The notes under the pieces: generated by a model
Seen by the model: the letters and a program-made list of their open reading frames with translations, nothing else
The model's database searches: none
Told to the model about the DNA's origin: nothing
Program-made: the position numbers and the translations under genes
Shown here: positions 54,141 to 62,281 of the stretch, piece by piece
Numbering within the stretch: position 1 is the stretch's first letter
How the letters are laid out: every line of letters starts with the position of its first letter
Source of the DNA: Nocardia sp. CY41
Lineage (GTDB): Bacteria > Actinomycetota > Actinomycetes > Mycobacteriales > Mycobacteriaceae
Direction: 5' to 3'
Length of the DNA stretch: 64,000 nt
NCBI RefSeq assembly: GCF_009829325.1
Contig: NZ_VUOS01000028.1
Coordinates: forward strand, 47,297-111,296

Positions 54141-54800
54141 TCACCCTATGTTCGCGTCAGCGGCGAACCGCTGCTCACTTCCATTATGCGCAAGGTAGTC
54201 GCGCAGGGCCTGGCGTCCACGGTGGATCCGACTGCGCACAGTGCCCAGTTTCACGCCGAGCGTAGCGCCGATCTCCTCGTAGGACAGCCCCTCGATGTCA
54301 CACAGGACCACGGCCGCGCGGAACTCCGGCGCGAGCGAATCCAGAGCCGATTGCAGGTCCGGATCCAGCCGGGCGTCGTGGTAGGCCTGCTCCGGCCCGG
54401 GACCCTCCGCGGGGACCCGGTCGTAGTCCTCGGGCAGCGCTTCCATCCTGATCCGGTTGCGGCGGCGAACCATGTCCAGGAACAGGTTGGTGGTGATGCG
54501 GTGCAGCCACCCCTCGAAGGTGCCCGGCTGGTAGTTCGACAGCGAACGGAAGACCCGGATGAAGGTCTCCTGGGTGAGGTCCTCCGCGTCCTGTGCGTCG
54601 CCGGACAGGCGGTAGGCCAGGCGATAGACCCGGTCGGCGTGCTCGCGCACGAGTTCGTCCCAGGTGGGCATCGCCGACCGGTCACCGGTGGCATCGAAGG
54701 CAGCGGTACCGGTCAGCTCGGCCGCGTCCTCGACGGAGTCGGCTTCGACCGGCAGGATCTGCTCGGGCAGGGTGGCGTATTCGCGCGCCGCATCGACCAT
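54141..54800 (-). CDS. sigE: ECF sigma factor SigE
   Basis: From ATG 54800 (MVDAAREYATLPEQ) the protein has 219 aa. AGGAGG lies at 54814-54819; the frame is open to a TTG at 54884, but that start is less likely. Sigma-2 is ADRVYRLAYRLSGDAQDAED and LTQETFIRVFRSL; sigma-4 is LSYEEIGATLGVKLGTVRSR. It is strikingly similar to M. tuberculosis SigE (FDATGD, WDELVR, FEGWLHRITTNLFLDMVRRR, MEALPEDYDRVPA). It directs transcription under envelope and oxidative stress. A SigE-type promoter precedes it. Confidence 0.96.
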   Translation of the reverse strand: MVDAAREYATLPEQILPVEADSVEDAAELTGTAAFDATGDRSAMPTWDELVREHADRVYRLAYRLSGDAQDAEDLTQETFIRVFRSLSNYQPGTFEGWLHRITTNLFLDMVRRRNRIRMEALPEDYDRVPAEGPGPEQAYHDARLDPDLQSALDSLAPEFRAAVVLCDIEGLSYEEIGATLGVKLGTVRSRIHRGRQALRDYLAHNGSEQRFAADANIG

Positions 54801-54881
54801 GTGGATGGGGCTACCTCCTACTAGGGACCGCAAACGTCGGGACTCGCTCGGCCCGGGTCTGCGGACCGTGACGTAGGGATA

Positions 54882-54910
54882 CAACCGACAACTGGTATGT
54901 CGTTGTTCCC
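54882..54910 (-). promoter_or_regulatory. SigE-type autoregulatory promoter of sigE
   Basis: On the minus strand GGGAAC (54905-54910) is followed after exactly 18 bases by GGTTG (54882-54886). This fits the mycobacterial SigE/ECF consensus GGRMC-N18/19-SGTTG. Transcription would begin near 54875, about 75 bases before the sigE ATG. The remaining 170 bases up to the methyltransferase gene may hold its own promoter and further sigE promoters. Confidence 0.65.
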
Positions 54911-55084
54911 GCGTCCCGTGTAAACACGGTCGGTGGTCTTGCGTTGCCCATACTCTTTCTGGTCCTGATATGGCCGGGTTATGGAGATCCTGAGGGTCAC
55001 CTGAGAAAACCGGCGGCGGAAATGGCGGGCGGCGCGTGTTGTCCGGAACGCCGAGATCACCCGCCCGGCGTTAGCCTCATACCC

Positions 55085-55717
55085 GTGGCATCGAATCTGG
55101 AGCGGAATCTCGCCTACGTGGAGGAATCCGTCGTGGAAGACGAAATCCTCGTCAGCGCGCGGGAACGGGCCACCGAACTCGGCGCGGTACCCGTGCCGCC
55201 CTCGGTGGGCGCGCTGCTGAGCATGTACGCGCAACTGCTCGGCGCGCGGGCGGTGGTCGAGGTCGGCACCGGCGCGGGCATCAGCGGCTTGTGGCTGCTC
55301 GACGGCATGCGCGAGGACGGCACGCTGACCACCATCGATTCCGAGCCGGAACATCAGCGCGCGGCCAAGGAGGCGTTCCGCGCCGCCGACATCCCGCCGG
55401 CCCGCACCCGGCTGATCAACGGGCGCGCGCTCGACGTACTGCCCCGGCTTGCCGACGGCGCCTACGACCTGGTCTTCATCGACGCCGCGCCGCTGGAGCA
55501 CCCCGAGTACGTCGCCCAAGCGGTGCGTCTGCTGCGCGACGGAGGCGCGATTCTCCTGCACAACGCGCTGCTGGGCGGACGGGTACCCGACCCGGCGCAA
55601 CGTGATCCGGCTACCCAGGCGGTGCGCGCGGCGACCCGCGCCATCGCGGAGAACCCCGAACTCACCTGTGTGCTGATTCCGGTCGGAGACGGATTGCTGT
55701 GTGCCTCACGAGGTTAG
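55085..55717 (+). CDS. O-methyltransferase, Rv1220c-like
   Basis: Starting at GTG 55085 (MASNLERNLAYVEES), the 210-aa protein is a class I SAM-dependent O-methyltransferase (catechol-OMT type). It has SAM motif I VVEVGTGAGISGLWLL at residues 57-72 and motif II-like DLVFIDAAPLEHPEYVAQAV. The gene lies divergent from sigE, as Rv1220c next to Rv1221. TAGCCT at 55071-55076 could be the -10 of a leaderless mRNA, since there is no ribosome site. The substrate is unknown. Confidence 0.88.
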   Translation: MASNLERNLAYVEESVVEDEILVSARERATELGAVPVPPSVGALLSMYAQLLGARAVVEVGTGAGISGLWLLDGMREDGTLTTIDSEPEHQRAAKEAFRAADIPPARTRLINGRALDVLPRLADGAYDLVFIDAAPLEHPEYVAQAVRLLRDGGAILLHNALLGGRVPDPAQRDPATQAVRAATRAIAENPELTCVLIPVGDGLLCASRG

Positions 55718-55793
55718 GGATTCGCGCGCGAGTCTGATTCCACCCCGGAATCCGGGGTATGCGCTGAGAAAGAACTCAGTGAGGAAAACAGTT

Positions 55794-56027
55794 ATGCGTG
55801 AATTGACTCCCATCGAAGTAGCGGTCATGGGGGACGTGGTGACCGAACGGCGAACGAGTTGGTTGCGGCCGACGATGTTGGCCCTGCTGTTCGTGATTCT
55901 GGGCGCCGTGCTGGTGATGGTGGTGGTGAGCAACACCGATTTCGACACCGGCCCCGAGAAGACCACTCCGCCCCCGGGACCCTGCGAACCGTTCTGCACC
56001 CAGAACGTCGCCCCGCCCGCGCAGTAA
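55794..56027 (+). CDS. Small single-pass membrane protein with C-terminal PGPCEPFC
   Basis: The ATG 55794 follows GAGGAAAAC. The 77-aa protein has a basic/acidic N-terminus, one TM helix (MLALLFVILGAVLVMVVVSN) and a short outer tail: DFDTGPEKTTPPP, then PGPCEPFC and a Pro/Ala end. The two Cys in C-x-x-x-C could bind metal or form a disulfide. A paralogue starts 235 bases downstream. No known family. Confidence 0.68.
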   Translation: MRELTPIEVAVMGDVVTERRTSWLRPTMLALLFVILGAVLVMVVVSNTDFDTGPEKTTPPPGPCEPFCTQNVAPPAQ

Positions 56028-56261
56028 TCCCGCCGCCGACAGCGGCTCCCGGTGCGGCCGAATGGGCCTGGCGCCGAAGTTTTTCCGGAATTCGAGCCGC
56101 CGCGCTCACTTCTCATCGCACACGTGCCCTCCGCGAGCGACGGGCCGACTTCGCGAAAAAGCCACCGAAAAGCCACGGTTCGGCGCAAGGCGCAGCGAAA
56201 CGCCGATGATCACCGATACTGGTGAAGGCATGTTCCGAGTGGATCCGGAAGCGGGTGCGAC

Positions 56262-56492
56262 GTGGTGATGATGATGTTCCTCTGGGACGAAGACGAGCGT
56301 CGCCCCAAGCCGATCCATTGGGGCCGGACCATGATCGCTTTCGCCGGGGTGCTGTTGTTCGCCGTGCTGATGGTCTATTTGGTGAGCACCGCCGATTTCG
56401 GCAAGGACTCGAAAACGACCGTGCCGCGCACACCCGGCCCCTGCGCGCCGTTCTGCATCGGCTCTCCCGCACCCGAGCCGGGCGGGCCCTGA
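56262..56492 (+). CDS. Paralogous small membrane protein with C-terminal PGPCAPFC
   Basis: The start is GTG 56262 (VVMMMFLWDEDERR), or one of the ATGs directly following. The 76-aa protein has one TM helix (MIAFAGVLLFAVLMVYLVST). The tail, ADFGKDSKTTVP followed by RTPGPCAPFCIG, copies the pattern of the upstream gene (S-N/T-x-D-F ... K-T-T-x-P ... P-G-P-C-x-P-F-C). The N-terminal cytoplasmic part differs. A 20-codon frame ending in the same place (MITDTGEGMFRVDPEAGATW, about 56206-56268) overlaps its start and may be a coupling leader. Confidence 0.68.
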   Translation: MVMMMFLWDEDERRPKPIHWGRTMIAFAGVLLFAVLMVYLVSTADFGKDSKTTVPRTPGPCAPFCIGSPAPEPGGP

Positions 56493-56502
56493 GACCGCGC
56501 GA

Positions 56503-57717
56503 CTACACCCAAACGCCTTTGCCGACCGCAACTACCCCGCCGTTGCTCACGGCGAAGCGGGTGCGGTCGCGCGCCAGGTCCACTCCGATGATCTCGCCCT
56601 CGCCGACGACCACGTTCTTGTCCAGAATCGCGCGCCGCACCACCGCGCCGCGCCCGATCCGCACGCCGGGCATGAGCACGCACCCTTCCACGGTGGCGCC
56701 GTCGTCGACCACGACGTTGGCGCTGAGCACCGAGTTGCGGACGGTCGCGGCGGACAGGATGCTGCCCGCGCCCACGATGCATTCCTGCGCAAGCCCGCCC
56801 TGAGCGAACTTCGCGGGAGGCAGGTTCTCGGCCGCCCCGCGGATCGGCCAGTGACGGTTGTAGAGGTTGAACACGGGGTGCACCGAGACCAGGTCCATGT
56901 GCGCGTCGTAGAACGCGTCGATGGTCCCGACATCGCGCCAATAACCACGGTCGCGGTCGGTGGCGCCGGGCACCTCGTTGTCGGCGAAGTCGTAGACGCC
57001 TGCCTGCCCGGACGCGACCAGGGCCGGGATGATGTCGCCGCCCATGTCGTGGTCGGAATCGGCGTTGTCCGCGTCGGCCCGAATCGAGTCCACCAGCACC
57101 TTGGTGGTGAAGACGTAGTTGCCCATGGACGCGAACGTGACGTTGGGGTCGTCCGGGGTGCCGGGCGGATGCGCGGGTTTCTCCAGGAACTGCGTGATGC
57201 GGCCGGAATCGTCGCTGTCGATGCAGCCGAACGCGCTCGCCTCGCTGCGCGGCACCCGGATCCCCGCCACGGTCACGCCCGCGCCGGAATCGATGTGGTG
57301 GCGCACCATCTGCTCCGGATCCATCCGGTAGACGTGATCCGCGCCGAAAACGACGATGTAGTCCGGGTCCTCGTCGTAGATCAAGTTCAGCGACTGCATG
57401 ATCGCGTCCGCGCTGCCGGTGTACCAGCGCGGCCCGAGCCGCTGCTGGGCGGGCACCGGGGTGATGTACTCGCCCGCGAAACCGGACAGCCGCCAGGTCT
57501 GCGAGATGTGCCGGTCGAGCGAGTGCGACTTGTACTGGGTCAGTACGCACAGCCGCAGGAAGCCCGCGTTGACCAGGTTGCTGAGGACGAAGTCGATGAG
57601 GCGGTAGGCGCCGCCGAACGGGACGGCGGGCTTGGCGCGGTCGGCCGTGAGTGGAAAGAGTCGCTTGCCCTCGCCACCGGCGAGCACGATCCCGAGTACG
57701 TGCGGCTGGCTCCTCAC
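56503..57717 (-). CDS. glgC: Glucose-1-phosphate adenylyltransferase GlgC
   Basis: From GTG 57717 the protein is 404 aa, exactly the mycobacterial length. It has LAGGEGKRLFPLTADRAKP (nucleotide loop and activator site), YTGSADAIMQSLNLIYDEDP, FGADHVYRMDP with the metal-binding Asp, and the C-terminal beta-helix ending VVAVGKGVWV. It makes ADP-glucose for glycogen and, with GlgM, for maltose-1-phosphate. It is divergent from glgM with a 32-69-base gap, and converges on the small membrane-protein pair. Confidence 0.97.
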   Translation of the reverse strand: MRSQPHVLGIVLAGGEGKRLFPLTADRAKPAVPFGGAYRLIDFVLSNLVNAGFLRLCVLTQYKSHSLDRHISQTWRLSGFAGEYITPVPAQQRLGPRWYTGSADAIMQSLNLIYDEDPDYIVVFGADHVYRMDPEQMVRHHIDSGAGVTVAGIRVPRSEASAFGCIDSDDSGRITQFLEKPAHPPGTPDDPNVTFASMGNYVFTTKVLVDSIRADADNADSDHDMGGDIIPALVASGQAGVYDFADNEVPGATDRDRGYWRDVGTIDAFYDAHMDLVSVHPVFNLYNRHWPIRGAAENLPPAKFAQGGLAQECIVGAGSILSAATVRNSVLSANVVVDDGATVEGCVLMPGVRIGRGAVVRRAILDKNVVVGEGEIIGVDLARDRTRFAVSNGGVVAVGKGVWV

Positions 57718-57749
57718 ACCTGCCAAACTACCGGGTGGAACGCCTGTGA

Positions 57750-59009
57750 GTGGCCGCCGCGGAGCCGAACGTCTACTTTGAACCGGTGAGTTTCGGCACG
57801 GATGGCGGACGTTCGGCGGTGGATTCCGACGAGCGGGACCGGCTTCGCGTCGCGATGCTGACCCGCGAGTATCCCCCCGAGGTGTACGGCGGCGCGGGGG
57901 TGCACGTCACGCAGCTGACGGCGCATTTGCGTCATCTGTGCGAGGTGACCGTGCACTGCATGGGGGTCGACCGCGCCGACGCCGTGGTCCACCAACCGGA
58001 TCCGTCGCTCTACGCCGCCAACGCCGCGCTGCAGATGATGTCCGCCCAGCTCCGCATGGCCGACGCGGTGGGCGATGTGGACGTGGTGCACTCGCACACC
58101 TGGTACAGCGGCTTGGCCGGGCATCTGGCCGCGACGCTCTACGGCGTCCCGCACGTGCTCACCGCGCATTCCCTGGAGCCGCGCAGGCCGTGGAAGGCCG
58201 AGCAGCTCGGCGGCGGCTACCGGCTGTCGTCCTGGTCGGAGCGCAACGCCGTCGAGCACGCCGACGCCGTCATCGCCGTGAGCGAGGGCATGCGCCGCGA
58301 CGTGCTCGACGCCTACCCCGCGGTGGATCCCGACCGGGTCCACGTGGTGCACAACGGCATCGACGGCGCGGTCTGGCATCCGGGCCCGGTCACCGGTGAC
58401 GAGCCGTCGGTACTCGACCGGCTGGGCGTGCGGGCGGATCTTCCCATCGTCGCCTTCGTCGGGCGCATCACCCGCCAGAAAGGCGTCGGCCACCTCTTGG
58501 CCGCCGCCCGCCACTTCGACCCCGGCATCCAGCTCGTGCTGTGCGCGGGCGCGCCGGACACGCCCGAGCTGGCGCAGGAGGTCACCGCGGCGGTCCAAGA
58601 GCTGCGGCAGCGGCGCGGTGACGTGTTCTGGGTGCGCGAGATGCTGCCGACCGAGCAGATCCGGCAGATCCTCGCCGCCGCGTCGCTGTTCGTGTGCCCG
58701 TCGGTGTACGAACCGCTGGGCATCGTCAACCTGGAGGCGATGGCCTGCGCCACCGCCGTGGTCGCCTCCGACGTGGGCGGCATTCCCGAGGTGGTCGACG
58801 CCCGCAACGGACGGCTCGTGCACTACGACGCGGGCGCTGCGGAGGACTACGAACACGGGCTGGCCGCCGCCGTGAACGAGGTGGCGGGCGCCCCGGAACT
58901 GGCCGCGCGGCTGGGGGCCGCGGGGCGGGAGCGGGCGATCTCGGAATTCGACTGGTCGCGCATCGCCGCGCGCACGGTCGCCGTCTACGACGCGGTCAGG
59001 AAAGGCTGA
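57750..59009 (+). CDS. glgM: Glycosyltransferase GlgM (GlgA-type, maltose-1-phosphate synthase)
   Basis: The 419-aa GT4 protein: RVAMLTREYPPEVYGGAGVH near residue 33, VHSHTWYSGLAGHL, HNGIDG, FVGRITRQKGVGHL and PSVYEPLGIVNLEAMACATA with the E-x7-E motif. It matches M. tuberculosis Rv1212c (387 aa); the extra N-terminal residues mean the start may be GTG 57786 or later. It makes maltose-1-phosphate from ADP-glucose and glucose-1-phosphate for GlgE-type glucan synthesis. It overlaps the 3' end of the convergent rlmA gene by 14 bases. Confidence 0.94.
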   Translation: MAAAEPNVYFEPVSFGTDGGRSAVDSDERDRLRVAMLTREYPPEVYGGAGVHVTQLTAHLRHLCEVTVHCMGVDRADAVVHQPDPSLYAANAALQMMSAQLRMADAVGDVDVVHSHTWYSGLAGHLAATLYGVPHVLTAHSLEPRRPWKAEQLGGGYRLSSWSERNAVEHADAVIAVSEGMRRDVLDAYPAVDPDRVHVVHNGIDGAVWHPGPVTGDEPSVLDRLGVRADLPIVAFVGRITRQKGVGHLLAAARHFDPGIQLVLCAGAPDTPELAQEVTAAVQELRQRRGDVFWVREMLPTEQIRQILAAASLFVCPSVYEPLGIVNLEAMACATAVVASDVGGIPEVVDARNGRLVHYDAGAAEDYEHGLAAAVNEVAGAPELAARLGAAGRERAISEFDWSRIAARTVAVYDAVRKG

Positions 59010-59886
59010 ATCCGGCGATCAGGCGGTAGGTGCCGACGACGACGGACGCGGTCACCTCGACGGACTCCGGCCGCGGCGCCAGACGCTCACCTCCCGCGGC
59101 CGCGTGATGCGCGGAGGGGCCCATGCCGACCACGTGCGCGACATCGGTTCCGGTGAGCGTCATCGGATACTCCACCAGCGTCCGGTCGACCGGCTCGAAG
59201 TGCCCCGCCATCGCGGCGTCGAGCCTGCGGTCCTTGTCGGGATCGACCCGGACCATGTCCAACGGCTCGATCAGCTCTCCGAGATGGCGCTCGGTGGGAG
59301 TGACGACGACGAAGCAGCCGTCCGCCGCGAGCACCCTGGCGATCTCGCCGGGATTGCGCGGGGCGAAGACGGAGAGCACGCAGGCCAGCGCGCCGTCTCG
59401 GATCGGCAACCCGCGCCAGGCATCGGCCAGCACCGCCGCCGCGCGCGGGTGGGAGCGCGCGCACCGCCGGACGGCGGGTTTGGCCACGTCCAGTCCGATG
59501 CCGACCGCCGGGGGAGCGGCGTCGAGCGCACGGGCGAGGTAGTAGCCGGTACCCGCGCCGATCTCCAGCATCGGGCCGTCGCAGCGGCGCGCCGTGGCGG
59601 CGTGCGTCACCGCGTCGGCGATCGGCGCGAAGTGGCCTTCGCTCTGAAAGGCGGCGCGCGCGTCGAGCATGGCCGCGGTGTCGCCGGTCATCTTGGTCGA
59701 CGCACCGGTCAGCAGGCTGACATAGCCTTGCCGGGCGATGTCGAAGCTGTGACCGCTACCGCAGCGCAGTGCTCGATCTCGCGGTTCGAGCGCGAGCGGC
59801 GCGGCGTCCTGGTGTGCCCGCAAACATTCCGGGCAAGCCAGGACGTCGGCCGCGACGGCGAGAGCCGAGTGCTCAGCCGGGGCCAC
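58996..59886 (-). CDS. 23S rRNA (guanine-N1) methyltransferase, RlmA/TlrB family
   Basis: The 296-aa protein has an N-terminal zinc ribbon (CPECLRAH, then LRCGSGHSFD) and IARQGYVSLLTG as in RlmA-I/II enzymes. The SAM domain contains LEIGAGTGYYLARALD, and ADAWRGLPIRDGALACVLSV follows. Members methylate G745 (RlmA-I) or G748 (RlmA-II, which gives tylosin/mycinamicin resistance as TlrB). Which type this is cannot be told from reading. The start GTG 59886 directly follows the stop of the DUF3117 gene, and its 3' end overlaps glgM. Confidence 0.88.
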   Translation of the reverse strand: MAPAEHSALAVAADVLACPECLRAHQDAAPLALEPRDRALRCGSGHSFDIARQGYVSLLTGASTKMTGDTAAMLDARAAFQSEGHFAPIADAVTHAATARRCDGPMLEIGAGTGYYLARALDAAPPAVGIGLDVAKPAVRRCARSHPRAAAVLADAWRGLPIRDGALACVLSVFAPRNPGEIARVLAADGCFVVVTPTERHLGELIEPLDMVRVDPDKDRRLDAAMAGHFEPVDRTLVEYPMTLTGTDVAHVVGMGPSAHHAAAGGERLAPRPESVEVTASVVVGTYRLIAGFSLS

Positions 59887-60054
59887 TCAGCTCGTGACGC
59901 TCTTCAGTTCGTCACCGAGCGCCGCTGCCTCGTCCGGCGTGAGTTCGACGACCAGACGCCCGCCACCCTCGAGTGGAACCCGCATCACGATTCCACGCCC
60001 TTCTTTGGTTGCCTCGAGGGGACCGTCCCCGGTGCGGGGCTTCATGGCCGCCAT
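59887..60054 (-). CDS. DUF3117 protein, Rv1211-like (55 aa)
   Basis: ATG 60054 preceded by GGAGGGAG encodes MAAMKPRTGDGPLEATKEGR, then GIVMRVPLEGGGRLVVELTP and DEAAALGDELKSVTS. It matches the DUF3117 family found throughout Actinobacteria. The M. tuberculosis homologue Rv1211 has been described as calmodulin-like. The function is unclear. The stop abuts the start of rlmA, so the two form an operon. Confidence 0.88.
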   Translation of the reverse strand: MAAMKPRTGDGPLEATKEGRGIVMRVPLEGGGRLVVELTPDEAAALGDELKSVTS

Positions 60055-60195
60055 CCTCTGCTCCCTCCAGATCTGCGCGGTCTGCTGCGCACTTTCTTGG
60101 AACTCCAGTTGTCACCAACCAGTGAGCTCGCCGGCGTTTGGCGAGCTACACCCGTCCCATTCTTCCCTATCGCCGATGTGGACGGATAGCTGAGT

Positions 60196-60789
60196 TCAAA
60201 AAGTGACCGGTCGGCCCGTGTCGAGCGAGTCGCTGCCCACCCAGCAATCGGCCAGGTGGTCGTCGACCATTCCGGTCGCCTGCATCAGCGCATACGCCGT
60301 GGTGGGGCCGACGAACCGGAATCCGCGCCGTTTCAATTCTTTTGCCAGCGCGACGGATTCGGGGGTGGTCGCGGGCACGTCGGCGCCGGAGCGCGGGCGT
60401 GGGCGCGGCGGCGGGGCGAACGACCAGAGCAACTCGTCCAAGCCGACGTCGAGATCGCGGGCGACACGGGCGTTGGCGATCGCCGCGTCGATCTTGCTGC
60501 GGTTGCGGACGATGCCCGCGTCGGCCAGCAGCCGGGCTACGTCGTCGTCGCCGAACTCCGCGACGCGCTCGATGGAGAAGCCGGCGAAAGCCGCGCGGAA
60601 GGCCGGACGTTTGCGCAGGATGGTCAGCCACGACAGGCCGGATTGGAAGGCCTCCAGGCAGAGGCGCTCGAACAAGGCGTCGTCACCGTGCAGGGGCTTG
60701 CCCCACTCGTGGTCGTGGTAGTCCCGGTAAAGCTGCGAGTCCAGTGGCCAAGCGCAGCGGATCAGCCCGTCGTCGGCGGGGGCGCTCAC
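60196..60789 (-). CDS. tagA: DNA-3-methyladenine glycosylase I
   Basis: The start GTG 60789 overlaps the upstream stop (GTGA). The 197-aa protein has the TagA pattern IRCAWPLDSQLYRDYHDHEW, with the zinc-binding Cys close to the N-terminus. It continues GKPLHGDDALFERLCLEAFQ, SGLSWLTILRKR and FRFVGPTTAYALMQATGMVD, plus His/Cys in DDHLADCW at the C-terminus. It excises 3-methyladenine from DNA. It is coupled to a DivIVA-like gene, as Rv1209-Rv1210. Confidence 0.95.
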   Translation of the reverse strand: MSAPADDGLIRCAWPLDSQLYRDYHDHEWGKPLHGDDALFERLCLEAFQSGLSWLTILRKRPAFRAAFAGFSIERVAEFGDDDVARLLADAGIVRNRSKIDAAIANARVARDLDVGLDELLWSFAPPPRPRPRSGADVPATTPESVALAKELKRRGFRFVGPTTAYALMQATGMVDDHLADCWVGSDSLDTGRPVTF

Positions 60790-61106
60790 TTCGACTCCGG
60801 CGCGATCGGTGTCTGCCACCGCGCGGCCTGCGCCTCGGCCAGTTGGTGCTGGAGTTCATCGATCCGCGCGGCCAGTCGCGCCAGCGCCCAATCCACCTCT
60901 CCGGCTTTGTAGCCGCGCACCACTTGCTGGAAACGCAACGCGCGCACGTCCGCCCCCGTGATCCCGTCCACCGGCAACACGGTGGCCGTCGTCCCCTCCG
61001 GTAGCGGCCCGAGCTCCTCCGACCGCCCGAACACCGCACTGGCGAGCAGGAACAGCACCGCGGCGACCAAGCCGACGATCAGCACGTACAGCAGCATGGT
61101 GAGCAT
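60786..61106 (-). CDS. Small membrane protein with DivIVA-like helix, Rv1209-like
   Basis: The 106-aa protein has an N-terminal TM helix (LLYVLIVGLVAAVLFLLASA), then DGITGADVRALRFQQVVRGY, KAGEVDWALARLAARI and a coiled-coil end. The RF-x-x-x-x-R-G-Y-x-x-x-E-V-D pattern is that of DivIVA/Wag31 N-termini. In M. tuberculosis Rv1209 has the same size and precedes tagA. It may localise to the pole or septum. Confidence 0.87.
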   Translation of the reverse strand: MLTMLLYVLIVGLVAAVLFLLASAVFGRSEELGPLPEGTTATVLPVDGITGADVRALRFQQVVRGYKAGEVDWALARLAARIDELQHQLAEAQAARWQTPIAPESK

Positions 61107-61125
61107 GGCACGAGCTTATGCGGGG

Positions 61126-62262
61126 TTACAGGTGTCGGGTGGTGTCGATGCCGAGTGACATGCCCGCCAGGCCGCGGCGGCGAACGGCGAGTTTGTCGGC
61201 GACTTCGAGCAGCGCCTTGGCGGCGGAGTTCTCCGGATCGCGCAGCACGATGGGGGTGCCTTCGTCGCCGGCTTCGCGCAGAGCCTGTTCGATGGGGATC
61301 TGGCCGAGCAGCGGCACGGTGGCGCCCACGGCGCGAGTGAGCCGGTCGGCGACGGCCTGGCCGCCGCCGGAGCCGTACAGGTCCATCCGGGTGCCGTCCG
61401 GCAGGTCCAGCCAGGACATGTTCTCCACCACGCCCGCGATGCGCTGGCGGGTCTGCAGCGCGATCGCGCCCGCCCGTTCGGCGACCTCCGCTGCCGCCGG
61501 CTGCGGGGTGGTGACCACCAGGATCTCGGCGTTCGGGATCAGCTGCGCGATGGAGATCGCGACATCGCCGGTGCCCGGCGGCAGGTCGAGCAGCAGGATG
61601 TCGAGGTCGCCCCAGAACACGTCGGCGAGGAACTGTTGCAGCGCCCGGTGCAGCATCGGGCCGCGCCACACCACGGGCGTGTTGCCCTGGGTGAACTGCG
61701 CGATGGAGATCATCTTCACGTCGTGCGCGATCGGCGGCATGATCATCCGCTCGACCTGGGTGGGCCTGGCGTCGGTGCCGAGCATCCGCGGGATGGAATG
61801 GCCGTAGATGTCCGCGTCCAGCACGCCGACCGACAGGCCGCGCGCGGCCATCGCGGCGGCCAGGTTCACCGTGACGCTGGACTTGCCGACGCCGCCCTTG
61901 CCGGAAGCGACCGCGTAGACCCTGGTCAGGGAGCCGGGCTGGGCGAACGGGATGACCGGATCGGCCGAGTCGCCGCGCAGCTGCTTGCGCAGTGCGGTGC
62001 GTTGCTCGTCGTCCATCACATCGAGGTCGACGGTGATGGCGCCCACGCCGGGCACGTCGGCGACGGCCTTGGAGACCCGCTGCGTGATCTCGGTGCGCAG
62101 GGGGCATCCCGCCGTCGTCAGATAGATCTCTACATGGACATCGCTGTCGGCGCCGATCACGACGCTTTTCACCATGCCCAGCTCGGTGATCGGCTTGCGG
62201 ATCTCCGGGTCGTCGACCTTCGCGAGGGCACCCCGCACATCCGATTCCGTAACGACTGGCAT
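61126..62262 (-). CDS. mrp: Iron-sulfur carrier/assembly ATPase Mrp (ApbC/NBP35 family)
   Basis: The 378-aa protein has an N-terminal MIP18/DUF59 domain (about 1-90, with TTAGCPLRTEI containing a Cys). The P-loop ATPase domain follows, with the deviant Walker A SGKGGVGKSSVTVNLA, VLDADIYGHSIPRML, LLLDLPPGTGDVAISI and VENMSW. The C-terminal C-x-x-C of some Mrp is not seen. It carries and delivers Fe-S clusters in the cytoplasm and matches Rv1229c. Confidence 0.95.
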   Translation of the reverse strand: MPVVTESDVRGALAKVDDPEIRKPITELGMVKSVVIGADSDVHVEIYLTTAGCPLRTEITQRVSKAVADVPGVGAITVDLDVMDDEQRTALRKQLRGDSADPVIPFAQPGSLTRVYAVASGKGGVGKSSVTVNLAAAMAARGLSVGVLDADIYGHSIPRMLGTDARPTQVERMIMPPIAHDVKMISIAQFTQGNTPVVWRGPMLHRALQQFLADVFWGDLDILLLDLPPGTGDVAISIAQLIPNAEILVVTTPQPAAAEVAERAGAIALQTRQRIAGVVENMSWLDLPDGTRMDLYGSGGGQAVADRLTRAVGATVPLLGQIPIEQALREAGDEGTPIVLRDPENSAAKALLEVADKLAVRRRGLAGMSLGIDTTRHL

Positions 62263-62281
62263 GGCAGGAATTTTAGGCGTG

